Positions 49,201 to 57,797 of a stretch of 64,000 nt of DNA are shown here, one piece after another; positions within the stretch are counted from its first letter, which is position 1, and every line of letters begins with the position of its first letter. The DNA comes from Dastarcus helophoroides. Taxonomy: Eukaryota > Arthropoda > Insecta > Coleoptera > Bothrideridae. The stretch spans positions 17,471,629 to 17,535,628 of the forward strand of contig CM053327.1 in assembly GCA_028583605.1 (NCBI GenBank), written 5' to 3'. The notes under the pieces are model-generated. The model saw nothing but the letters and a program-made list of their open reading frames with translations, searched no databases and had not been told where the DNA came from. The position numbers and the translations under genes were made by a program.

Positions 49201-52200
49201 TAGTAGTGAAACCCCCCCTTAAAGATAACCCCCAAAAACGCTTTGTCTTTAATATCTCAAAAATAAATTGGAATTTTTCAAAGAAACAAACATTGTTTCT
49301 TATGAAAATACGCTTTTAAAGACAGAAAGCCAGACCACTTATGCTGGAGGGTTGCAACCCCTAATTTTTATGGGAGTGAGTTTCATTTTGTTTCTTATAT
49401 ATCAACTTGTAAAATAACTAAATTCCCTTAAATTTGGCAATGTTATAGAAAAAATATTTTTTTTGCAAAACCCTGAGACAGGTCAATTTTATTTTTTAAT
49501 TTTCTTTATGACATTGCCAAATTTAAGGAAATTAAGTTGTTTTAAAATTAATACATAAGCAAAAAATCAAACTCACCCCCATACAATTAGGGATTGCAAC
49601 CCCCTGGTTTAAGTGGTCCAACCTTAGAAGCGCATTTTTATAAGAAACAATGTAACGTTTGTTTAATTGAAAAATTCCAATTTATTTTTAAAATATTACA
49701 GAAAAACTGTTTTTAGGGGTTATCTTTAAGGAGGATTTTCGCCACTTAAATCGTCGAGTTGGCATCTAGGATAAAATATGGGTCTGATATTTTTTTATGT
49801 ACTATGTACTATAACATATTACAAAATGAAAAAAAATCGGTGGGGTATTCCTCAGGTACTTTTCTTGTAAGTAACCACAAATAATAAAATATCTTACCAA
49901 GTTCTTCCCTCGATACTGTAGAACCTAAAACATGATCGATGTCGGCTCCAGCCAAACTAGGATGAGGTGTATGATGCGGAGATCTACCCAACATACTCGA
50001 AACATCTTTTTCATATGTATGTTTTTGTAGAACTCGTATCATGGCATCTTTTTCGGCTAATTTTGATTCCAGATCCTTCATCCTGTGAAAAATCATCAAT
50101 TACCTTTAATTATTTTCTCATAGACCAGAGAGTACCTTGATTCAAGATCCGCCACTTTCTTTTGTGCCGCATGCACCTCATCCATATGTCTGATCTTCTC
50201 ATTTCTAGCTTCGGCAATAATCTTTTCAGTTTCCTGACTAGTTTTTTCCAGCGCTGCAATTTTGGCATCCCTGTAAACACAAACATTAATGGTATTCAAA
50301 ACACACCTAAATGACATACTTTGGTATACTCGCAGCATCGATGGCTGCTTGCCGAAGCGCACTCTCTTCCAGGTACCGTTGTTCCCATTTGGAACAATCC
50401 CCTTCCAATCGCATTATTCGTTCATCTTTCTCTCTTAACATTCGTTTCAGTTCAGAAGCAGATTCGCTCTCCCCGCAGGGAGAATCCCAACCAAACTGAG
50501 TATCTTCGCCGCATTGCGCTGCTTTCGTTCTTTGCAACTCTCTCTCAAGTTGTAGTCGTAATTTTCTTTCGGTTTGCTCCCTTCTGTCGCTGGCAAGCTG
50601 TAGAGAGGAGAGCGCTCTTTGCAACTGCGCGGCTCGTTCCACGTAAACTTGCTTTTTTCGGCACTAAAATAAAGTGAATAAGTAAACAGTCGTTTTGTGC
50701 TTTTTGACTCACGTCTTCCTCTAAGCGGACCACGTTTCCTTGGGCGTTTGTTAAGGCTGTGTCTAAAATGGCAATATGAGTCCTTTGTTCCTGCAAAGTT
50801 GCTCTTTGTGCCGCAAGTTCAATCTCTTGCCGCTCTTTTGCTGCCACCAGTTCTTTATCTAAAAATTTCATTGTAATAATATATGGATTTCTGCAGTAAA
50901 ATCAATGTTAACAAGTTTTGTGCCCCAAATTTAATTATTTGCAAATCAAATCCTCCCTCTGGTAAAATATGATTTTTAAATCTCTAGATTATCTATCGAA
51001 TAGTATTAGACTTGAAGGAAAAACTTACTTTGTGTTATTAACTGTGCAATCAGAACTTCGCGTTTACTAAGCTCCCTTCTTAAACTATCTGGACCACTGG
51101 AGTCAGGTGCTGGGGATCTTGATAGCATTTGAGTGGAAAGCAGATCGATCTGTTCCCTTAAAGCTCTGTTAAATTCTTGCAATCTTCTGTTATCGCTTTG
51201 AAGTTTAGCTCGTGCGGCCCTTTCCAATCGTTCCCTTCTTTCAGATGACTGCACCAATTCCTCATATGCTTTATGGACTTTTAGAACTTCTTGTTCCAAC
51301 TGAAAAGTAAATCCTAATGTAAATAAATATAATAATGTTTTTTCTGTTTAATCCACTCGCAAAGAGCAACCCCATTATGTCTTCAAAGCACTGTGAGCAT
51401 GATGCGGAAAAAAGGATGGATGGCGATGAACCGCCTTCTTAAACAAGAATAGGTTGTAATTTTTGGGGAAAATTCCTTTCAGTAACGAGTCTCTGTTCAT
51501 AGAAGTCCACATTGTGCCAAGCTGGACCGCAAAGAAATTTGCTGTCTCCGACTGTCTTATATGCCTCAAAAATCTTGCCCTTGGGGGGATCAATCCTATT
51601 AGTTCCTGTAAGCATTTCCCATGACAGTACTTGTAAAAAAGAGATAAGTCATCAACCATCCGCCTGTAGTGTTGGGTTGCTACATAGCAATTTGCTACTT
51701 ATTGAGTAGCAGTTGGAAAAATTATCAGTTCCTAAAAGTAACTGCTACTTTGGAACATATAAGATCTTTCAGTCGCAGTTGTTACACATAACGTTACTGC
51801 TACCTGCTACTTTACTTACTTGACTCTGTTAACTCCGTGTACTTTCGATTCCTTTCCTTAGGGAGTTGTAGGCTTTATCAGTGTTTCTCTTCTATAGTCG
51901 GAAGCATCTTGGAATTCTAATGTTATATTTCAATAAAAATCATTTCGTTCTTGTATTAAATAATAAGTGATGTTGATAATCATGAAGCTTATTTTTATAT
52001 TTTTACCCTTCTTTGTCTTTAATTAGTTACTATTAGAAGATTACGTCAAAATAAAACAGCTAAATTGTCCTGATACCTTTACTTGTTATTGACTGGGAAA
52101 TTTTACGGTTTAAATCACATGTTTACCTCTTATAAATTCAGACGTCTATTAAAATTCTTATAATAGCAAAAATGATCAGTGTTATATCCTACATTCGAGT

Positions 52201-55200
52201 TTCTCTTTATAAAAGATTGTCTGCCAAATGAATATCCATGTACCAATTATCCTATCGTCCGAACGTAACTGCGACTTTCAGTGATTTAGCGTAGGTACTG
52301 TTATTGTTTAATCATACCGTGACAAAGTAGCAGGAACGACTAAGTAGCAGGAACGATTAAGTAGCAGTGGAGTAGCAGCTATTTTTTGTAGGTTGCTCCT
52401 CGCTGGGTTCCATTTTGACTGCGATTTGCGATCGCGTAACAGTGACAAAGTAGCAGCAGCAGGTACTCTTTGTAAGTTGCTACTTGCTCCGTTCCATTCC
52501 GTTCCGACTTTCAGTATACTGCGAGTGCGACATCTGATCACCTAACGCGTATTCATAATAAGTAACAGTGACAGCAACTCGTAACTGCTGCTTGTAAATA
52601 GCAGTTTTGCCCATCACTATTCGCCTGTGCTCTAGTGTTTCGAAGGAATCGATTAAATTCTCGTCATCAATTAGGAGAATCGATCTTCTTTGAATTGAAT
52701 CCAAAAGAGCTAGTGTGCTTTGCGGCTGAACTCCAAACATAAGAACAGTATTCTAGTGTTGGCCTAACTTGAGCTTTGTATAGTGTGAGCAGCTGATGAG
52801 ATGTGAAGTGCTTTTTAGCTCTAAAAAGAAATCCTAGCTTCTGAGAGGCGGATTTGGCAAATGATCATCCTAACAGAAGTTAGTGCTCGCATTCTCTCCT
52901 AGAATAGACAGATTAAATCCCATAGGGAGGATTTTACCGTCCTTTAGTTTGTTGCATTATCTCTTGATGTTTTTAGAGAAAACCGCAGCCTGAGTTTTTG
53001 AAGCATTGAAGTCGATCAGATTTTTCTTACCCCATACCAGGATGATTTCGACATCCCGGTTAATTATCTGTATCTGCTGTTTCCTTAGTAGATCTGAAGC
53101 AGCAACGGATAATGGTTTGTCGGCGAGAAAAGATGATACCAGGCTACTAGAATCTGTGTAGCTGTATATCAGATTGGAAGTTGAAGCTAAGAGATCGTTT
53201 ATGTGTAACAGAAACAGAACAGGAAACAGGACAGACCCATGAGGCAACCTTGCATTAATCGCAAATGTTTCGGGTGAGACGCCATGGACAACGGCCTGAA
53301 GAGATGTCCGCGAGAAAATTGGATATCAAATGACAGAGTCCAGGAGGAAGACCATAGGATCTTAATTTGGCGAGAAGAGATCGGTGCCAGACTCTGTCGA
53401 ACGCCTTTGAAATATCCAATGCCACAATCCTAGCCTCACCATGTTTTTCTATATCTGAGTTACATATATGAGTAACATATGCCAGTAGATCGCCAGTTGA
53501 GTGTTGTCTGGAACCGTATTGCCTGTCTGAGATTATTCCATTCTCCTCCAGATATTTGAGAACCTCGATGTTGATAATCTTTTCCATCACTTTAGATATA
53601 ACAGGCAACTAAGATATAGGGCGATAGTTGTTAATCATGTTAGGGAATACACCTTTGTTGTAAGAAAGTGTGAAGAATTTGCTTAGGACAGGAGTCAACT
53701 CTGGAGCGCACTTCTTAGGAACATGTTGACTTTAAAAATCAAAACTTTTAAGTTAAAAATTTTATATATACATTTTTAAGTTTTTTTTTTAATTCTGAGT
53801 AGTTTTTAATTTTTTCGAACATTCCACTGAAAAACTAAAAACCTAGACTTTTCCTAAAAAGAGTTGCATTTGTTCTTCAAAATTTGAATGTAAAATTAAT
53901 ATGCAGTATAAAAAAATAAATTTGTTTATAAACATCTGAATTTAATCTGAATTGTCTTTCATAAATTTCTAGTTTTTCTTAAATAAAGTTCAGAAAGCTG
54001 AAAAAAGATTCAACAAATTTTGAGAATTATTAATAAATTTCGAGTCTTATTTTTTCAAAATTGTAAGAGTTCGTTTTAAAATTTTAAGTTAAAACTTGAA
54101 GAACTTATTTTGCAAATTGTCTAGAAAAAAGTCAAAATTTCGGAAGAAAATATCAACATTTAAAAAAAAGGTAAAGTCGATGTTAATAGTTTTAAGTTTA
54201 CTGGTATTATAAGCCTTAATGTAACATAAAATTTTCAAAAATAGATATTACTCACCTTTTCAGTTATTGCAACCCTTTGATAGAATTTATCAAGCTCCAG
54301 TTTTAAAGCACTATTTTCTTTACTAAGCAAGTCGACCATCTCCATAGTTGGACACAGTTCTTCCCCGTTAGGTTCATGTTCTCTGCCCTTAGTTGGCGGT
54401 CTAGGGGCGGATACACCTCGCCTAAAACCGGTAAATTCCGGAGAAGTTTTAACCCCAACCATAGATAAATCAGGTTGGGACTTAGAGAGATTGAGTTTTT
54501 CGGCGCTAATTTTGTTGCGATTAATTGCTGCTTGCAAGGGGCGATTTTTCGGCCCACTTTGGATATTCGGGCGGTGGGGGCAGATTATGAATATCCAAAC
54601 CACCTAGTTCGAGTTTTAATATCTCCGAATGGTCGTTTTTGGTAGTACTTTTGGGTGAGGGAACTTTAACCTCCTTGGCCAACTGTTTTAACAGAGACGA
54701 TTGACTAAGGTAATCATCGGGTATTTCAGTAATTTCCTGAACGCCTGCATCGAAAGCTTTTCCAGTAGTTGCTTCGAGACTATTTCTAACGGAGGAGGGG
54801 TCCTTTCCTACGCTGATAATGGACGGAGATGGGGAAGCTGACCCACGTTTTTGAACTGGAGACAATTTGGCATCGTGATACAGATTCGATGACTGATGGG
54901 CGGCATAATTTAGTGGTGTATCGGTAGTTCCTGAATTCCTTCCTAAAAGTAAATGAAACATTGAGTTTGAAGAGCCGCATACTGAGAAAAGTTGTAATAC
55001 CTGTCCAAGGTTCATCACCAGCACTGTGGATAATTAAAGTGTTATATGACGAGGATGACACATCTAAAGAGCTTCTATTTGAAGGTAGACTATCTCTTAG
55101 AGAGCTCCTATTAGAAGCTTGCAGGTTTTCTTGTCCTTGAGGTTCCTGCCTTGCGGTGTGTCTTATTACATACTTTTCTTCGTTGGAAAGATTCTCATTT

Positions 55201-55421
55201 GAAGTTGATACATCTGTTTCACTTCCACTTAGGCTTTGAGGAAAATTTCCTAGACAAAAATAGGAATATAAGTACCTAATAATCAATATAATTAATTCTT
55301 ATAGATAACTTATAAAGATAAATTGCGTCAAAAATGTATAATTAATGTTTTAATTTTAACCATTACCTTGATTATTTTGCATGTAAGTTCTAAATCTATT
55401 AGGTTGTTGGAGGGAACCCAT
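36515..55421 (-). CDS. Amot: Angiomotin (Amot), ten coding exons
   Basis: An angiomotin-family scaffold. Relatives sit at cell junctions and on F-actin, bind the Hippo effector YAP/Yorkie through PPxY motifs, and act with LATS and Merlin. Exons joined by GT-AG sites in matching phase give about 995 residues, close to vertebrate p130 Amot. Visible in order: RQEPQGQE (about 52-59), PPEY (225-228) and a degenerate LATS-like FRRGVS downstream. A long coiled coil (about 300-690) includes MVDLLSKENSALKLELDKF, KAYEELVQSS, RRLQEFNRALREQI, EEDCRKKQVYVERA, LREKDERIMRLEGD, SKWEQRYLEE and EKDAMIRVLQKHT, all matching the Amot coiled-coil homology domain. A Ser/Arg/Pro-rich tail follows. Several introns are 49-58 bp. 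Three places (about 54540, 37020, 36690) need one base skipped. Drosophila is reported to lack this gene. Confidence 0.9.
37249..38300. other. Amot intron 9, non-repetitive part
   Basis: Right-hand neighbour of exon 10. Mostly single-copy-looking DNA; no exon, RNA gene or TE end recognised. Confidence 0.4.
38300..41250 (+). repeat. Filler, TTTCGAC orientation, in Amot intron 9
   Basis: About 3 kb of filler with T-runs and TTTCGACTTTTT variants on the plus strand, fading after 40650. No gene. The filler at 42780-44225 and 45890-46700 in the same intron runs the other way. Confidence 0.65.
41400..41692. mobile_element. hAT-like end remnant
   Basis: Read on the minus strand from 41692, the sequence begins 'CAGCGTTTTCCTGCCAGTGG' and continues 'GTCGCAATCCGG'. 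This resembles the 'CAGCGN...GTGGGTCGC' termini of some hAT elements. A repeated 'GGCCCAGTGCCGG'/'CGACCCGG' theme lies inside. The opposite end was not found. Confidence 0.4.
41693..42780. other. Amot intron 9, no feature recognised
   Basis: AT-rich DNA without the filler pattern. The 63-codon minus-strand frame at 42588-42779 has no recognisable domain. Confidence 0.4.
42780..44225 (-). repeat. Filler, AAAGTCGAAA orientation, in Amot intron 9
   Basis: A-run filler with 'AAAAAGTCGAAATTTT' variants, opposite in orientation to 38300-41250. Landmarks near 43290 ('GAAGTCTAAATATTGAAGAA') recur near 44053, so there is an internal duplication spaced about 760 bp. Confidence 0.65.
44230..45885 (-). 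mobile_element. Non-LTR retroelement remnant, ORF1 only
   Basis: A coding-like island with normal base composition inside filler, in minus orientation. It contains a gag-like ORF1 with three zinc knuckles but no endonuclease or reverse transcriptase. 44230-44540 is non-coding and may be 3' sequence from after a deletion. Both borders pass straight into A-run filler. Confidence 0.65.
44540..45800 (-). pseudogene. jockey/X-type ORF1 (gag-like) pseudogene
   Basis: The nucleic-acid-binding ORF1 protein of a jockey-like non-LTR element, which in life packages the RNA. The first open part (45800-45219, 193 codons) is Lys/Glu-rich. After a frameshift the second (45172-44792) carries a PRE_C2HC-like region and zinc knuckles: CFNCQSYGHTQKNC (residues 50-63 of this part), CVKCGQKHDTKTC (69-81) and a third, C-ANF-E-R-AHP-SYRGC, in which the second Cys is replaced by Phe. 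After a stop at 44792, a further frame continues with a Lys/Glu-rich tail and reads to about 44540. Two frame changes make it non-functional as it stands. Confidence 0.75.
45886..46700 (-). repeat. Filler, AAAGTCGAAA orientation
   Basis: A-run filler continuing the block interrupted by the ORF1 remnant, with many 'AAAAGTCGAAATTTT' variants. No gene. Confidence 0.6.
46770..46935. mobile_element. hAT-like terminal remnant
   Basis: ATCCGAA/CGGTTCGG motifs (for example 'TTACGGATTCGGATATTTTT') precede 'CGGAGCTCCGTAACATCCCAG', which read inwards from 46935 is CTGGGATGTTACGGAGCTCC. The layout, a terminal unit followed by short CCG-containing motifs, resembles the hAT element at 18534. No partner end was found. 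Confidence 0.35.
46936..48508. other. Amot intron 9, AT-rich, no feature recognised
   Basis: Less repetitive AT-rich DNA; open frames of 60-75 codons are not recognisable proteins. If exon 9 is used as a last exon, the left part of this stretch would hold its 3' untranslated region. Confidence 0.4.
48536..48720 (-). CDS. Amot: Amot exon 9 (or alternative last exon)
   Basis: Acceptor CCTATTTTAG|TGAGC, phase 1. Encodes a Ser/Tyr/Gly-rich linker ending QLDSQLLSK. A good donor GCAAG|GTAGGA (phase 0) at 48536 allows joining to exon 10. If the donor is not used, translation continues GETETFY and stops at 48509, giving a shorter isoform. Confidence 0.75.
49188..49761. mobile_element. Foldback (long inverted repeat) element
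   Basis: In Amot intron 8, two arms of about 265 bp are near reverse complements. Shared pieces include 'TTAAAGATAACCCC', 'AAATAAATTGGAATTTTTCA', 'CATTGTTTCTTAT', 'GACCACTTA', 'GGGTTGCAA' and 'CCTTAAATTTGGCAATG'. The loop is about 40 bp near 49460-49500. Non-coding. The transcript could form a long hairpin. Confidence 0.8.
49898..50082 (-). CDS. Amot: Amot exon 8
   Basis: Acceptor TTTTCACAG|GATGAAG (phase 2), donor AACTTG|GTAAGA (phase 1). Encodes KDLESKLAEKDAMIRVLQKH, the conserved end of the Amot coiled coil, then a Ser/His/Pro-rich linker. Confidence 0.9.
50136..50270 (-). CDS. Amot: Amot exon 7
   Basis: Acceptor TTTACAG|GGATGC (phase 2), donor TCAAG|GTACTC (phase 2). Encodes DAKIAALEKTSQETEKII and DEVHAAQKKVADLES, coiled coil. 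It is flanked by 49- and 53-bp introns. Confidence 0.9.
50320..50663 (-). CDS. Amot: Amot exon 6
   Basis: Acceptor TTTTAG|TGCCG (phase 0), donor CCAAA|GTATGT (phase 2). Encodes CRKKQVYVERAAQLQRAL, a basic heptad region, and LKRMLREKDERIMRLEGD with SKWEQRYLEESALRQAAIDA, a very characteristic Amot block. Confidence 0.93.
50713..50858 (-). CDS. Amot: Amot exon 5
   Basis: Acceptor TTTTTAG|ATAAAG (phase 1), donor GAAGAC|GTGAGT (phase 0). Encodes NKELVAAKERQEIELAAQ and AILDTALTNAQGNVVRLEED, aligned with the Amot coiled coil. Confidence 0.92.
51029..51299 (-). CDS. Amot: Amot exon 4
   Basis: Acceptor CTTTTCAG|TTGGAA (phase 0), donor CACAAA|GTAAGT (phase 1). Encodes LEQEVLKVHKAYEELVQSS and RRLQEFNRALREQIDLLS, the best match to the Amot coiled-coil core. 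The acceptor lies only about 47 bp from the 3' end of a LINE in the preceding intron. Confidence 0.92.
51667..52619. mobile_element. Non-autonomous hAT element inside LINE copy 2
   Basis: A 953-bp insertion with ends 'TAGTGTTGGG' and, read inwards, 'TAGTGATGGG', flanked by 8-bp direct repeats TCCGCCTG (51659-51666) and TTCGCCTG (52620-52627). The empty site is seen in the other LINE copy (about 31131-31150). The ends are rich in GTAGCA/AAGTAGCAG motifs ('AAGTAGCAGGAACG' repeated near 52325). No transposase. Confidence 0.88.
52957..53608 (-). pseudogene. LINE reverse transcriptase pseudogene
   Basis: Two adjacent open parts of a reverse transcriptase domain. 53608-53255 encodes ISKVMEKIINIEVLKYLEEN, ISDRQYGSRQHSTGDLLAYV and ALDISKAFDRVWHRSLLAKL, the conserved RT blocks 1-3. 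After a frameshift and a gap, 53247-52957 encodes GSVLFPVLFLLHINDLLAST and a decayed catalytic site in which the YADD expected from copy 1 reads YTDS (53149-53160). Homology continues leftwards without a long frame. The enzyme is inactive on both counts. It resembles jockey/I-type elements; the exact clade is uncertain. Confidence 0.85.
53725..54255 (-). repeat. Filler in Amot intron 3
   Basis: Mixed A-run/T-run filler between the LINE and exon 3. No gene. Confidence 0.5.
54256..54942 (-). CDS. Amot: Amot exon 3 (PPEY motif, coiled-coil start)
   Basis: Acceptor CTTTTAG|GAAGG, donor AAAAG|GTGAGT, phase 1 in and 0 out. Carries the WW-binding PPEY (54563-54574) within NLPPPPEYPKW and the start of the coiled coil (MVDLLSKENSALKLELDKFY). 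The frame carrying PPEY stops at 54521, while the downstream frame fits exon 4. One extra base in or near 54535-54550 (A and C runs) explains this, and the 687-nt length agrees with one surplus base. Confidence 0.85.
55001..55249 (-). CDS. Amot: Amot exon 2
   Basis: Acceptor TTTGTCTAG|GAAATT, donor GGACAG|GTATTA, phase 1 in and out. Encodes a Ser/Asn-rich stretch containing HTARQEPQGQEN (RQEPQGQE at 55151-55128), a signature of the Amot N-terminus. Confidence 0.88.
55367..55421 (-). CDS. Amot: Amot exon 1 (start)
   Basis: ATG at 55421 opens MGSLQQPNRFRTYM and runs to a donor CAAG|GTAATG after 55367, phase 1. A good acceptor (TTTTCTTTTACAG before 55483) suggests the exon starts there and that an untranslated exon lies further upstream. 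A short upstream frame (55483-55460) precedes the start codon. Confidence 0.8.
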
Positions 55422-55459
55422 TTTGGTCTACATAAATTGCTTGGTTTATAAACAAAATT

Positions 55460-55483
55460 TTAATCCATTACATGAGGAAACAT
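55460..55483 (-). promoter_or_regulatory. Upstream short reading frame of Amot
   Basis: Directly after a candidate 3' splice site, ATG at 55483 opens a seven-codon frame (MFPHVMD) ending TAA at 55460, 38 nt before the Amot start codon. If the acceptor is used, this could reduce initiation at the main start. Confidence 0.35.
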
Positions 55484-57280
55484 CTGTAAAAGAAAAGCAA
55501 AACATATATTACGAAGCTGCCAAATCTAACCAAACGCCAAGTATATTGAGGTTACAATGAATAAACAATTATTATGGTAAAAATAGTTTGTTCCATTTTA
55601 AAAACAAATAAATTTGTCACTTCTGTCAGTTTCTATATCAATTTCCAAAAAATTAAATCTAAATTTCAATTTTCGAAAAATAATTAAATAAATCAACAAA
55701 TAAAATTCCTGAAAACCTCAAAATTTCAAAAAAATTATTGCTGAATTTTTTCTTGAAATGGCAGTATTCTCAAAGTTTTAGAAAAATCGAATTTTTCTCT
55801 CTTTGATTTACTACAAAAGATATTTCGCGTTTTTCTATAATTTTTGATTTTAATGTCGATATTATGGTTTTCGATTTAATTTGAGGAACTTTTTCTCGAA
55901 ATTTGGTTCTTAATCGCAAAATTTTTATTTTAATATTGAGTTTGTATTCTATCCAAAAAAAAATTTTTAATTCAAAGTTTGGATTATTTCTCCTAATTTC
56001 AATTTTTAGGATTCCTTAAAACCAAAAAATGGCACCCTTCTAGTCTCACTCCCGTGTCTGTCCGTCCATCCGTCTGTCACAAGAGAATTTTCCCGAAAAT
56101 AATGTAGCGCAGCAATTTACATTTATTTAAGAGTAGAAAGTTTGAGAAGGTAGAAATTTTGTGTAAGAATGTTAAAAAAAAAATCGAAGGTTTCAGAAAA
56201 AGTACAAATTAACATAAATGTCAACATTTTTGGAAAACGTTAAAATTTTGGAAAAAAAGCGAAATTAGGAAAAGTTATTTTCAAAATAAGTCAAATTTTG
56301 GAGAATGTGGAAATTTTGAAACAAAAATGGGAAAATTTGAAATTCTAAATTTCAAAATAAGTGCAAATATTCCAAAAAGTCAAAATTTTCAATAAAAATT
56401 CAAGACATTAAGGAAAAGTTAAAAATCTTGAAAAAGTCAAAAACTTAAGTAACAATTTTAAGAAAGGTCCAAATTTTCAATGAGAAGGAGAATTTTCAAA
56501 AGTAGGTAAGTCAAACATTTGAAAAAAAAATCAAAATGGTCAAAAAATAATTTAATTTTTAAAACAGTTAAAATTTCGGAAAAAGCGGAAAGAAGTAGAA
56601 ATTTCGAAACTTTTTTAGAAATCATAATTTTCCAATAAAAATCCAGCTTGTCAAAAACAGTCGAAATTTTTAAAAGGTCAGTATTTTGAAATAAGTTGAA
56701 GTTTTCAATGGAAGTCAATAATTTCAAATTTTTAAAACAAAGTCGAAATTTTTAAAACAAAGTCGAATTTTTCAAAAAAATATAGAATAAAGGACATTTT
56801 TTGAAAAATGTGAAAATTCTCAAAAATTTCGAAAGGTAAAATAATTAGACTTTTCAAAAAATCGGAATTAAAAAATCCAAATGTTGAAAAAAGTCGACAT
56901 TTTCAATAAAAAATTGATTTCTTGTATTTTTATTTATCAAAAATTAGATAAAATTTCTTTTTTTATTTTATGTTGTTTTGCCTGAAAAGTGTATTGCCCT
57001 CACACTTAATACATAAAATGTAAGGCGTTCGGAGTTCATAATTACCCCCGGAGTCAGGAATTCTCTCGGCGAGCCTGGTTTTATATTCTCATGAGTTTGT
57101 GGGGAAATGTATATGTATACTGTTACCTAATCAATAAATCATTTAGTTTATATTTTTGGAGTAGCGAAAAAATCATAGCATGTAGTCATTGTTAACATGG
57201 AAATGCTTTTTACATTTTGTGGTGTTGGAATGATACTCGACTATTCCATCAACCATCAACTATACAAAAGTGTGTATTTG
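55484..57280. repeat. Amot upstream region with filler
   Basis: 55484-56100 is AT-rich with scattered TTTCGA motifs. 56150-56930 is filler in the AAAGTCGAAA orientation. 56930-57280 is single-copy-looking DNA. No promoter element is clear, and an untranslated first exon of Amot may lie here or beyond the copia element. Confidence 0.5.
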
Positions 57281-57285
57281 AAAAC

Positions 57286-57552
57286 TATCGGAAGGATATG
57301 GGGTGAAAAGAAAAATCACGTATTGCCGTTCTATACTTTTAATTATTATCAAGCCCCTTTCGCTTGAAAGAATACCGAACAACTAACTAACAATTCTGCT
57401 CTTCTGGGTGTTCTTCATTTATGTAACTTGAAACCTATGGTAATAAAATTTTGTTTATATAAAAGTCGCCGTTCAATAACAGCCTGATTAAGCTTTCTTG
57501 CACGTGGATAAACATTGACATAAACGAATATAGTTTTTGCTTATTTCCAACA
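57286..57552 (-). repeat. copia 3' LTR
   Basis: 267 bp, identical to the 5' LTR except at 57329. The unusual ...GATA terminus is the same in both LTRs and is confirmed by the AAAAC duplication next to it. Confidence 0.95.
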
Positions 57553-57566
57553 CACCCCCTCAAAAA
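57553..57566 (-). promoter_or_regulatory. copia polypurine tract
   Basis: Directly inside the 3' LTR the minus strand reads TTTTTGAGGGGGTG, the purine-rich primer site for second-strand synthesis. Confidence 0.8.
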
Positions 57567-57797
57567 TTATATAAGTTTAAATTCCTAAGAATAAGAAAGT
57601 ATACGGCATTTATATGTATTGTATGTATGAATGAGGATTTAACAATGATCCAACATTTGTTGCAAAGGAGCAGGGAAAACCCCATAAAAACCTGCCCAGA
57701 TCACTAAAATTAAAAAGAACAATAACTTTGAAAATCGTTACTTTACATAGATAAATTAAGCACATTCACATTCAACTGCACTTTCACATTTAACTTT

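Larger units (their letters stand above)
51349..53724 (-). mobile_element. jockey-like non-LTR retrotransposon, copy 2
   Basis: A 5'-truncated copy of the LINE at 30786-33885, same orientation as Amot, in intron 3. It shares the 3' end ('TTAATCCACTCGCAAAGAG' here) and ends where the other copy continues ('GGAACA' at 53724). A hAT element interrupts it at 51667-52619. No clear target duplication. Confidence 0.85.

Noticed and set aside
36515..54942. Programmed +1 frameshifting in Amot
   Set aside because: Three sites in one gene with no shared slippery sequence make programmed shifting unlikely; assembly or mutation is simpler.
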